From: DATARH01 sp035570495
GTDB taxonomy: Bacteria > Pseudomonadota > Alphaproteobacteria > ATCC43930 > CGMCC-115725
Assembly (NCBI GenBank): GCA_035570495.1
Contig: DATMLO010000089.1
Coordinates: 1 to 23,935 of the forward strand
Direction: 5' to 3'
Length of the DNA: 23,935 nt
Part shown: positions 14,164 through 21,108 of the stretch, one piece after another
Numbering within the stretch: the stretch's first letter is position 1
Layout: the number at the start of each line of letters is the position of its first letter
Notes under the pieces: generated by a model
The model's input: the letters and a program-made list of their open reading frames with translations, nothing else
Told to the model about the DNA's origin: nothing
The model's database searches: none
Translations under genes and position numbers: made by a program

Positions 14164-15096
14164 TCACTTCGATTTGTCGGCGATGATCGCGTTGATCTTG
14201 TCGATGTCCTCATGCGGCTGCTCGATCCCCGAGCGCTCGACCTGCAGCAACATGCCGACGCGGCTGTCGCGTGTGCCCCAGCCCCGGGTCATCGCCTCGG
14301 TCAGCTCTTCAAGCGCCAGGTTCGCGAGACGCATCGGCACCCCGACTTCCTTGCCGAGGCCGACGGCCAGCGACACGTCCTTGTGCAGCAGCCTGAGCGC
14401 GAAATCGGCCGGGTCGTATTGCCCGGCGAGAAATTTACCGAGCCGGTCGAAGGTGCGGGGACGGCCGGTCGCGCCCTGGCGCACTGCTTCCCACAGATCG
14501 AGCGGCGGGACGCCGGCCTTGATCCCCATCGTAAAGACCTCGGCCAGCGCGACATTCATCACCGCGCTGGTGCAGTTATGCACGAGCTTGGCGATCGTAC
14601 CGGCGCCGCTCGGGCCGATATAGGCGGCCTGATCGCCCATCGCGCCGAGCACCGCCTGGTAGCGGTTGAACTGTTGCTCGTCGCCGCCGACCCAGATCGC
14701 CATCTTGCCGCTTGCCGCGCCGCCCGGACCGCCGCTCACCGGCGAATCCAGCATGTAGATGTTCTTTTCGGCGAATGCCGCGTTGAGCTTGCGCACCACC
14801 GAGACCGAATTGGTCGACATGTCGAAGAACGCGGTATCGGGTTTCATGCCTTCGATAAGTCCGTTTGGCCCGATCGCCACCGCCTCGACATCGGCCGGCA
14901 CCGGCAGCGAGGTGAACACCACCTCGCTCTGCTCGCCCAGCGCCTTCGGGCTGTCGGCCCATACCGCGCCATTGGCGATATAGGGCTCGGCCGCGGCGCG
15001 GCGGAGATCATAGACGACGAGCTGGTGCCCGGCCTTTTGCAGATTGGCCGCCATGCCCTTGCCCATCATCCCGAGCCCGATAAAACCGACCTTCAT
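14164..15096 (-). CDS. 3-hydroxyisobutyrate dehydrogenase family NAD(P)-dependent oxidoreductase
   Basis: 310 residues of the beta-hydroxyacid dehydrogenase family. The Rossmann motif GFIGLGMMG lies at residues 4-12, the substrate-binding DSPVSGGPGGA at 117-127, and the catalytic Lys170 with Asn174 in GTIAKLVHN. The length is standard. ATG 15096 was chosen because GGAGGAG lies five bases upstream; a GTG four codons earlier would overlap that ribosome-binding site. The family oxidises 3-hydroxyisobutyrate (valine catabolism) or reduces tartronate semialdehyde and succinic semialdehyde; the sequence alone does not separate these. Together with the MaoC-like gene 7 bases downstream it forms a two-gene operon. 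Confidence 0.9.
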   Translation of the reverse strand: MKVGFIGLGMMGKGMAANLQKAGHQLVVYDLRRAAAEPYIANGAVWADSPKALGEQSEVVFTSLPVPADVEAVAIGPNGLIEGMKPDTAFFDMSTNSVSVVRKLNAAFAEKNIYMLDSPVSGGPGGAASGKMAIWVGGDEQQFNRYQAVLGAMGDQAAYIGPSGAGTIAKLVHNCTSAVMNVALAEVFTMGIKAGVPPLDLWEAVRQGATGRPRTFDRLGKFLAGQYDPADFALRLLHKDVSLAVGLGKEVGVPMRLANLALEELTEAMTRGWGTRDSRVGMLLQVERSGIEQPHEDIDKINAIIADKSK

Positions 15097-15118
15097 GTTC
15101 TCCTCCACTCATTCCTCT

Positions 15119-15205
15119 CCGTCATGCCCGGGCTTGTCCCGGGCATTCATGGGATCGTTCGGCTGAAAGACGTGGATGGCCGGAACAAGTCCGGCCATGA
15201 CGATG
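15119..15205. repeat. REP-like inverted element
   Basis: Two GC-rich palindromic units in inverted orientation. The first (15121-15146) begins gtcatgcccgggcttgtc and the second (15176-15201) begins atggccggaacaagtccg; they match as imperfect 26-base inverted repeats around a 29-base centre. Translated on the plus strand this gives MPGLVPGIHG ... DVDGRNKSGHD, the familiar spurious peptide of alphaproteobacterial intergenic repeats. It lies between the 5' end of the dehydrogenase gene and the 3' end of the VOC gene. Confidence 0.75.
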
Positions 15206-15213
15206 GGTGACAG

Positions 15214-15807
15214 CTAGTCGCGGTGCCGAAGCTGGTTGTTGACTTGGCGATCGCCGGCGAGCCAGCGCTTGAGCTCGCTGTGAGCGTCGGCCTTGCGCAG
15301 CGTGTCGATCTCCGCCACGTCGGGCGGATCGCAGGTGAATTCGAGGATCATCCCGTCGGGCGACCGCGTGTAGATCGACTTGCAGTAGCCGTGGTCGGTC
15401 TCGCGGAACGGCTCGCCAGCGGCATTGAGCCGGGCTTTCAGTTCCTCATAGGTCTGGTCGCTGGCCTTCAAGGCGATATGGAAATGGCTGTCGACCTTGG
15501 GCGGCTCCTTCGCCTGGGTCAGCTCGTACATTTCGGGATCGGCGAACTGGAAGAACGCCAGCGCGCCGCCGTCCTTGAGCCCGAAAAACGTGTGGCAGAA
15601 ATCGACATCGCGGCCGAGATCGTCGCGATACGTGCGCTCGCACCAGGTCGCGACCAGCGGGATGCCGAGCAGGTCTTCGAGAAAGCGGCGGTTAGCCTCG
15701 TGATCCTTCACGACATAGGCGTTGTGGTGCAGGCGTTGCGGCAATTCGTCGAGCAGTTTCGCTCCGCCAGATTCGGCTTCGCGCGGTCTGGCTTCGATCG
15801 TGTCCAT
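15214..15807 (-). CDS. VOC-fold (glyoxalase/extradiol dioxygenase-like) protein
   Basis: 197 residues with the paired beta-alpha-beta-beta-beta modules of the vicinal oxygen chelate fold. Candidate metal ligands are in the expected order: His27/His28 in RLHHNAYVV, His108/His110 in DSHFHIALK, and Glu156 in GMILEFTCDP. ATG 15807 has GGAGG six bases upstream; the longer open frame to 16038 runs into the divergent gene and has no family similarity. VOC enzymes bind Fe(II), Mn(II) or Zn and catalyse dioxygenation, isomerisation or epimerisation. A methylmalonyl-CoA-epimerase-like, glyoxalase or ring-cleavage role is possible. The gene is divergent from the luciferase-like gene with 69 bp between starts. 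Confidence 0.87.
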   Translation of the reverse strand: MDTIEARPREAESGGAKLLDELPQRLHHNAYVVKDHEANRRFLEDLLGIPLVATWCERTYRDDLGRDVDFCHTFFGLKDGGALAFFQFADPEMYELTQAKEPPKVDSHFHIALKASDQTYEELKARLNAAGEPFRETDHGYCKSIYTRSPDGMILEFTCDPPDVAEIDTLRKADAHSELKRWLAGDRQVNNQLRHRD

Positions 15808-15876
15808 CGGTATCCTCCCTAGCGCCAGGATCGAGCATATTTCCCGCCTCGCCTCGCCGCAAGGAAACGGAAGCGC

Positions 15877-16911
15877 ATGACCCTGCCCCTCGATACGCAT
15901 CTGAAGATCGGCGTGATGACGATTCACCGCCGCACCGAACCGGCGACAGGCCCGTGGCTGCCAAAGATCGACGAGCTGGAGCGTTTTGTCCGACAGGTCG
16001 ATGACGGCGGCTACGATTCGATTTGGGTCGGCGACCACATTTCATTCCCGATCCCGGCGCTCGATCCGCTGCTGCTGTTGGCGCAGGCGGCCGTGGTAAG
16101 CCGGCGCCTACTGCTCGGCACGGCAGTCTACCTGCTGCCGCTGCGCCATCCGGTCCCGGTGGCAAAGCAGGTGTCGACGCTCGACCACCTCAGCGAAGGC
16201 CGGCTTATTTTCGGAGTCGGCGTCGGCGGCGAATTCCCCAAGGAATATGAGGCCTGCGGCGTGCCCATTCGCGAACGCGGCGCGCGCCTTTCAGAAGCGA
16301 TGCCGATGCTCCGCCAGCTCTTCACCGGAACCCCGGTAACCCACCAGGGTCGCCATTACGCGAGCTTCACCGAAGTCCCGCTGCAGCCGCCGGCGCGACA
16401 AGCGGACGGGCCGCCGATCTGGTGCGGCGGCCGCTCGGATGCGGCGCTCGCCCGCGCCGGCCGGCTTGGCGATGGCTGGATTTCCTACGTGATCACACCG
16501 CAGATGTACCGGGACGGCCTTGCCAAGATTGCCGTCGCGGCCGAGGCGGCCGCGCGGCCGTTCACGAGGTTCGGCACCGGCCACCAGTTGTTCCTGTGCC
16601 TCGACGAGACTTACGAGAAGGCGCTCGATGCAGCGACGATCACGCTCAGCCATCGTTACGCGATGGATTTCCGTCGCGCCGCCGAGCGCTATGCCGCGCT
16701 CGGTCAGCCCGAGCAGGTCGCCGCGCGGTTGCGCGATTTTTTCGACGCGGGCGTGCGCCACATCGCCATCGACTTTGTCGGCCCCTACGAGGAACGGCCG
16801 CGGCAAATCGATGAATTTGCCCGCAAGGTGCTGCCCCTGCTCGCCGATCTGCGCGGCGGGGTAGGCTCGCCTACCCCGCCGACTTCACCGAGCCGCCCGA
16901 ATGGAGCATAG
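15877..16911 (+). CDS. LLM-class flavin/F420-dependent oxidoreductase
   Basis: 344-residue TIM-barrel protein of the luciferase-like monooxygenase superfamily. Conserved stretches: YDSIWVGDHISFP near 50, LLLGTAVYLLPLRHPV near 90, the signature STLDHLSEGRLIFGVGVGGE, and GPPIWCGGRSDAALARAGRL with the flavin-phosphate-binding loop. ATG 15877 is preceded by AAGGAAA about nine bases upstream. Members use FMNH2 or F420 to oxidise or reduce small organic compounds; the substrate is unknown. The C-terminus GGVGSPTPPTSPSRPNGA is not typical of the family: it is encoded partly by the hairpin at 16854-16881 and overlaps the 3' end of the CoA racemase gene on the other strand by 41 bases. Confidence 0.9.
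   Translation: MTLPLDTHLKIGVMTIHRRTEPATGPWLPKIDELERFVRQVDDGGYDSIWVGDHISFPIPALDPLLLLAQAAVVSRRLLLGTAVYLLPLRHPVPVAKQVSTLDHLSEGRLIFGVGVGGEFPKEYEACGVPIRERGARLSEAMPMLRQLFTGTPVTHQGRHYASFTEVPLQPPARQADGPPIWCGGRSDAALARAGRLGDGWISYVITPQMYRDGLAKIAVAAEAAARPFTRFGTGHQLFLCLDETYEKALDAATITLSHRYAMDFRRAAERYAALGQPEQVAARLRDFFDAGVRHIAIDFVGPYEERPRQIDEFARKVLPLLADLRGGVGSPTPPTSPSRPNGA
16854..16881. terminator. perfect 12-bp hairpin at a convergent gene overlap
   Basis: Uninterrupted stem cggcggggtagg / cctaccccgccg with loop ctcg. It includes the TAG stop of the minus-strand gene at 16871 and lies inside the last codons of the plus-strand gene. The stem is very stable but neither side has a T-tract; it may protect 3' ends or halt converging polymerases. 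Confidence 0.55.
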
Positions 16912-18031
16912 CGATCTCGCTGGCCGAGAAACCCCAGTCGCGCAGCACATCGTCGGTGTGCTCGCCGCAATAGGCGGGGCGCGATTGCACCCGCGCCGGT
17001 GTGCCGAGAAATTTCGGCGCGGGGCCGGGCTGGGCGACGCCGTCGATACCGACAAAGCTGCCGCGATGCGTGTTGTGCTCGTGCTGGATCGCTTCGGACA
17101 TGGTGAGCACCGGCGCAAAGCAGATGTCGGTCTGCTGCATGATCGCGACCCATTCGGCGCGCGTCTTCTGCTTGAAGATTTGGGCGAAGCGCTCCCGCAT
17201 CGCCGGCCATTGTCCGCGGTCCGATTGCGCGGGCAGCTCGGCGCCCTCCAACCCAGTATGGGTCAGCAGCAGACGGTAGAATTGCGGTTCGATCGAGCCG
17301 ACCGAGATGTACTCGCCGTCCTTGGTCTCGTAGACATGATAGAAATGCGAGCCGCCATCGGTGCGGTTATGGCCGCGCTTTTCGTTCCAGGCGCCTGACG
17401 CCAGCGCTCCGTACATCATCATCATCAGCGAGGCGGCGCCCTCGACCATCGAGCAGTCGATGACCTGCCCCTTGCCGGTCGCCCGCGCGCTCAGGACGCC
17501 GGCGAGCACCCCCATCGCCAGATACAGCGCACCGCCGCCAAAATCGCCGATCAGGTTCAATGGCGGCACCGGCGGCCCGCCGGGCTCACCGATCGCCGCC
17601 AACGCACCCGATAGCGCGATGTAGTTGATGTCATGCCCCGCGATATGGGCGATCGGCCCGTCCTGGCCCCAGCCAGTCATCCGGCCGTAAACCAGCCGCT
17701 TGTTGCGCGCGAGGCAGATGTCCGGACCGAGGCCAAGGCGCTCCATGACGCCAGGCCGGAATCCTTCGATCAGCGCGTCGGCTTGTTCGATGAGGCGCAA
17801 CACCGCGTCCTGACCGGCCTTGTTCTTGAGGTCGACCGCGATGTTTCGCCGGCCACGCAGCAACAGGTTGAAGCGCGCGTCATTGCCGTCGCGGTCGGTG
17901 TCGGAGCCGACATTGGCGGCGCGGTCGATGCGCACGACCTCGGCACCCATGTCGGCGAGCAGCATCGCGCAAAACGGCGCCGGCCCAATGCCGGCAAGCT
18001 CGACGATCTTCACCCCTTCGAGCGGTCCCAT
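16871..18031 (-). CDS. mcr: alpha-methylacyl-CoA racemase (CaiB/BaiF, CoA-transferase family III)
   Basis: 386 residues of the family III CoA-transferase fold. The racemase-type catalytic residues are present: His133 in AGHDINY, Asp163 in IGDFGGG and Glu248 in GSIEPQFY. All three sit at a constant +7 offset from His126, Asp156 and Glu241 of the Mycobacterium tuberculosis enzyme MCR, as I recall its numbering. This argues for alpha-methylacyl-CoA racemase, which interconverts R and S 2-methylacyl-CoA esters so that branched isoprenoid-type acids can enter beta-oxidation, over a true CoA-transferase, which would have an Asp nucleophile. Length is as expected. The start has an AGGACAGG ribosome-binding site. 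It is divergent from the SDR gene at 18102; the intervening 70 bases carry a 9-bp inverted repeat. Confidence 0.9.
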   Translation of the reverse strand: MGPLEGVKIVELAGIGPAPFCAMLLADMGAEVVRIDRAANVGSDTDRDGNDARFNLLLRGRRNIAVDLKNKAGQDAVLRLIEQADALIEGFRPGVMERLGLGPDICLARNKRLVYGRMTGWGQDGPIAHIAGHDINYIALSGALAAIGEPGGPPVPPLNLIGDFGGGALYLAMGVLAGVLSARATGKGQVIDCSMVEGAASLMMMMYGALASGAWNEKRGHNRTDGGSHFYHVYETKDGEYISVGSIEPQFYRLLLTHTGLEGAELPAQSDRGQWPAMRERFAQIFKQKTRAEWVAIMQQTDICFAPVLTMSEAIQHEHNTHRGSFVGIDGVAQPGPAPKFLGTPARVQSRPAYCGEHTDDVLRDWGFSASEIAMLHSGGSVKSAG

Positions 18032-18038
18032 GTCCTGT

Positions 18039-18081
18039 CCTCTTCGATAGCAGCGTATTAGTGTCTACCCAGTCGAAGAGG
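18039..18081. promoter_or_regulatory. 9-bp inverted repeat in a divergent intergenic region
   Basis: Perfect arms cctcttcga (18039-18047) and tcgaagagg (18073-18081), 25 bases apart, between the starts of the racemase gene (18031, minus) and the SDR gene (18102, plus). The left arm overlaps the ribosome-binding region of the racemase gene. Candidate operator for shared control of both genes. Confidence 0.4.
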
Positions 18082-18101
18082 GCGACAAGGAGCGCAAGCG
18101 G

Positions 18102-19082
18102 ATGAAAATCGTGATCACCGGCGGATGCGGGTTTCTCGGCCGGCGGCTGGCGCTGCTGCTGCTGGAGAAGGGCTGCGCGCTTGCCCCGATCGACGAGCTG
18201 GTGCTGTTCGACAACGCACCCTCAGCGCTGCCGCTGCCCGACGACAAGCGCGTCTCGGTCGTCACCGGCGACATCGCCGACCGTGCCACGGTCGCGAAGC
18301 TGATCGCCCCCGGCACAGACGCGATCTTCCACCTCGCGGCGATCGTCAGCGGCCAGGCCGAGGCCGACCCCGATCTCGGCTATCGGGTCAATCTCGACGG
18401 GACGCGCGCGGTACTCGACGCATGCCGGGCGCTGGGCTCCCGACCTCGCCTCATCTTCGCGAGCTCGCTCGCGGTCTATGGCGGCGCGCTGCCGCCGGCG
18501 GTCGGCGACGATACCGCGCTGACCCCGCAAAGCTCCTATGGCACGCAAAAGGCGATCGGCGAGCTGCTGGTCAATGACTACAGCCGCAAGGGCTTTGTCG
18601 ACGGCCGCGCGCTGCGGCTACCGACTGTCGTGGTGCGGCCGGGTCTGCCGAACCGCGCCGCCTCGACTTTTGCCTCGTCGATGATCCGCGAGCCGCTGAA
18701 CGGCAAGGATGCGGTGTGCCCGGTATCACCCGAGACGGTCATGGCGCTGGCGTCGCCGCGCCGTATCGTGGCTTCGCTCGCGCACGCGCTCGACATTCCA
18801 AGCGACAAGATCGGGCAAAACCGCACGCTGCAGCTGCCGGGCTATTCGGTGTCGGTCGGCGAGATGGCCGAGGCGCTGCGCCGCGCTGCCGGTGAAAGCG
18901 CCTACAAGCGCATCGCCTGGCAGCCCGACCCGACGATCCAGGCGATCGTCGGCAGCTGGCCGCGCGAACTGCACGCGCCGCGTGCCGAGGCGCTCGGCTT
19001 CCAGCCCGATGCCGGCATCGACGAGGCCGTCCAATTCTTTATCGAGGACGACCTCGCGATGCAGCAGGCGCTCGCCGGGTAG
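18102..19082 (+). CDS. denD: NAD-dependent epimerase/dehydratase family protein, D-erythronate dehydrogenase-like
   Basis: 326-residue extended short-chain dehydrogenase. The NAD motif GGCGFLG lies at residues 7-13, Asp37 after the second strand selects NAD, and Ser121/122 with Tyr146 and Lys150 in SSYGTQK form the catalytic set. The later stretch VVVRPGLPNRAASTFASSMI, then REPLNG, is characteristic of the DenD group, which oxidises D-erythronate to 2-oxo-tetronate in the four-carbon sugar-acid pathway. The assignment to DenD is by recognised sequence pattern and is fairly but not fully secure; the pathway partners OtnK, OtnC and OtnI are not in the window. An AAGGAG ribosome-binding site precedes ATG 18102. 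It converges with an MFS transporter gene ending four bases beyond its stop, which could bring in the substrate. Confidence 0.85.
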   Translation: MKIVITGGCGFLGRRLALLLLEKGCALAPIDELVLFDNAPSALPLPDDKRVSVVTGDIADRATVAKLIAPGTDAIFHLAAIVSGQAEADPDLGYRVNLDGTRAVLDACRALGSRPRLIFASSLAVYGGALPPAVGDDTALTPQSSYGTQKAIGELLVNDYSRKGFVDGRALRLPTVVVRPGLPNRAASTFASSMIREPLNGKDAVCPVSPETVMALASPRRIVASLAHALDIPSDKIGQNRTLQLPGYSVSVGEMAEALRRAAGESAYKRIAWQPDPTIQAIVGSWPRELHAPRAEALGFQPDAGIDEAVQFFIEDDLAMQQALAG

Positions 19083-19086
19083 TTGC

Positions 19087-20484
19087 CTACTCCGCTGCCA
19101 CGACCGCGAGACCCTGCTCGCCAGTGATGGCTTCGAGCTGGCCGACCGTCTCCTTACCGAACAGCGCCGGGATGAAGGCGCCGGCCAGCACGACGATCGT
19201 GATCGTGCCGAAGAAGATAAACGGGTTGCCGACATGCGGCTCCATCAAGAACGGCGCCATAACGCCGGCGAAAATGCGGCCGAACGCCTCCCCGAACACG
19301 TTCCCGCGCCCACGCAGGGCGGTCGGGAATTGTTCGGACAAATAGACCCGCACCACGGTGAACGACGACAGCGCGGTGAAGCCCATAATGACGGCGCCGC
19401 CCGTCATCATCAGCCCGGCATAGTCCCCGCCAAGATGCGCCGTCGCCATCAGGACGCACCCTGGCAGGGCACCCGACAGCGAGTAGGCGATCGCCCAGCG
19501 CCGTCCCCAGCGTTCCATCAGCAGCGCGTTGAACGCTTTGCCCGGGATGGTCGACAGAAACACGATCGTGGTGATCGCGAAGCCCGTCGTGACCCCCGCG
19601 CCCTGCTCGATCAGCGCCTTCGGCAACAGGATCGCGTTCAGGTAGTAGCAGGTGCCGGCGGCCATCGCGGTCAGGATGCCGACGGCGGTCCAGCGGAACT
19701 GCCCAGCCGCGAACAGGGCGCTGAACGGCGGCAACTGGGAGCGCTGCTCATCGAGGTTCGAGCCGAGTTCCTCAACTGTCAGGTGCGGAATCTTGTCGCC
19801 GCAGCGCTGGATGTATTGGTTGACCGTGTCGACCGCCTCTTGAACACGCCCATGACGCAGCTGCCAGCGCGCGCTTTGCGGGATCACCAGATGAACGAGG
19901 ATCGGCACGATAAAGAGCGCGAGACCGCCGGGCAGCGCGATCCAGCGGAAGCCATTGTCGCTTCCAGCCAAGAAGCCCGCGGCAAGCGGCAACAGCGCGA
20001 AGGCGCTGGCCAGGCAGATTTCATAGATCGCGCCGTAGGTTCGCCGATGCTGCGCGGGCATCAACTCGGCCGCCACCGGGAACGGCGCGGTGATCGCGAA
20101 GCCGAGCCCGATGCCGGTCAACAGGCGGACGACGATCAGCTGCTCGGCGGTCTGCACGAATGGGATCATCAGGGTAAAGAAGGTCATGCCGACCACGCCG
20201 ATCTGGATGATCGTCTTGCGGCTGACATGGTCGGAGATCGCGGCCGAGATGAACCCGCCGACGACGACAAACATCGTCGCGGCGATAGTCAGCCAGCGAA
20301 TCTGATCGGGCGTGATGTGGAGCGGGCCCTTGGCGAGGACAAGCAATGACCCGGTCAGCGCAAGGTCGTAGCCGTCGGTAAAGCCGACCAACCCCAATAC
20401 CAGGATCACCGCGATGTGGTACGGGCTGAACGGAATGCTGTCGAGCTTCCGGCCCAGGACGGCAATTGCTGGCATATCAGGCAT
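19087..20484 (-). CDS. MFS transporter (aromatic-acid/sugar-acid:H+ symporter type)
   Basis: 465 residues with about 12 hydrophobic segments and a central cytoplasmic loop of roughly 65 residues around RHGRVQEAVDTVNQYIQRCG. The first membrane helix carries FTDGYDLALTG, the DG(F/Y)D motif of AAHS-type organic-acid carriers. SDHVSRKTIIQIG in loop 2-3 is a variant of the major-facilitator motif GxxxDrxGrR, and MERWGRRWAI in loop 8-9 is its repeat. Import of a carboxylated aromatic or sugar acid driven by protons is expected; the substrate is not determined. GGGAG nine bases upstream supports ATG 20484. It converges on the DenD-like gene and has its own 213-base upstream region with no promoter I can defend. 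Confidence 0.92.
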   Translation of the reverse strand: MPDMPAIAVLGRKLDSIPFSPYHIAVILVLGLVGFTDGYDLALTGSLLVLAKGPLHITPDQIRWLTIAATMFVVVGGFISAAISDHVSRKTIIQIGVVGMTFFTLMIPFVQTAEQLIVVRLLTGIGLGFAITAPFPVAAELMPAQHRRTYGAIYEICLASAFALLPLAAGFLAGSDNGFRWIALPGGLALFIVPILVHLVIPQSARWQLRHGRVQEAVDTVNQYIQRCGDKIPHLTVEELGSNLDEQRSQLPPFSALFAAGQFRWTAVGILTAMAAGTCYYLNAILLPKALIEQGAGVTTGFAITTIVFLSTIPGKAFNALLMERWGRRWAIAYSLSGALPGCVLMATAHLGGDYAGLMMTGGAVIMGFTALSSFTVVRVYLSEQFPTALRGRGNVFGEAFGRIFAGVMAPFLMEPHVGNPFIFFGTITIVVLAGAFIPALFGKETVGQLEAITGEQGLAVVAAE

Positions 20485-20697
20485 TTACGAGCTCCCTGTT
20501 CGCAAAATACGTACAATTCGAGCCGCCGTTTTGCCGGCTGTTCTCGGCCTTGGCGGCCGTATCGCATAAAACTGTCGTATGAATCTATCGGCGTTGCAAT
20601 GGGATCGCGCAGACTTGAGCAACCGCCCGACATTGCGGAGAGCCTGCGTCCGGCGGATACTTCGGCGCGCTCTTGGGGTGGGGGATTTTTCCGGGAG

Positions 20698-21105
20698 ATG
20701 GGCAGATACGCACGCCTCGTGGCGGCGGCGCTGACGCTGAGCGGCTGCGCCTACGTCCAGCAAGTGCGGCAGCTCGTGCAACCGGAGCTGCAGCCGGGAT
20801 GGCCGTCGGAGCTCACTTGCCGTGGCGATTTCGCGCAATTCTCCAACGGCTTCATGATCACCCGCCCAATGGAGCTGCATTTCGCCGTCTGGTGGTCAGC
20901 GCCGGCCGTCCAGCCCATCGACGGCGGCGGACGAACCAGGATCCTGTCGCTGACGGCGCTCGAGCTGTCGTTCGAGGTGCCGTATGAAGGCTACAAAGTC
21001 GCCTACCACCTCAACCGCGTCGACGGCTCGTTCACCCAGCGCCCGAGCCTTGGGGGCGTCTTCTCCGGCAATTGCCAGACGAAGCCGCTGCTGACGACGC
21101 TCTAG
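20698..21105 (+). CDS. small lipoprotein of unknown function
   Basis: 135 residues. The N-terminus MGRYARLVAAALTLSGC ends in a lipobox LSGC with Cys17 as the lipidation site, so the protein is probably anchored in the inner or outer membrane facing the periplasm. The rest contains CRGDFAQFSNGFMITRPMEL, a strand-rich middle, a second Cys pair candidate (CRGD and GNCQTK) and no motif I recognise. The open frame begins at 20416, overlapping the start of the divergent MFS gene, but only ATG 20698 gives a signal peptide. GGGAG directly abuts it and GGGGGA lies 12 bases upstream, so the ribosome-binding site is not ideal. ATG 20599 is an alternative. Confidence 0.65.
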   Translation: MGRYARLVAAALTLSGCAYVQQVRQLVQPELQPGWPSELTCRGDFAQFSNGFMITRPMELHFAVWWSAPAVQPIDGGGRTRILSLTALELSFEVPYEGYKVAYHLNRVDGSFTQRPSLGGVFSGNCQTKPLLTTL

Positions 21106-21108
21106 CGG

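Noticed and set aside
14212..15210. 332-codon plus-strand frame ending in a MPGLVPGIH-like peptide
   Set aside because: Antisense of the dehydrogenase gene fused to the REP-like element; the end peptide is the known spurious translation of such repeats.
18709..20349. Long plus-strand open frame (546 codons) across the MFS gene
   Set aside because: Low-complexity Arg/Gln/Asp-rich translation, antisense to a clear 12-helix transporter and overlapping the DenD-like gene in another frame.
19087..20484. MFS gene as the missing pump of the EmrA-type adaptor
   Set aside because: It has about 12 helices and a DGYD motif of organic-acid importers, not the 14-helix DHA2 layout, and is 8 kb away on the other strand.
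20485..20697. Imperfect inverted repeat TTGTACG-N7-CGAACAG upstream of the MFS gene as an operator
   Set aside because: Only five of seven positions pair; too weak to call without comparative data.
20416..20697. 94-residue N-terminal extension of the small lipoprotein
   Set aside because: It overlaps the MFS start region and would bury the lipobox signal peptide in the middle of the protein.
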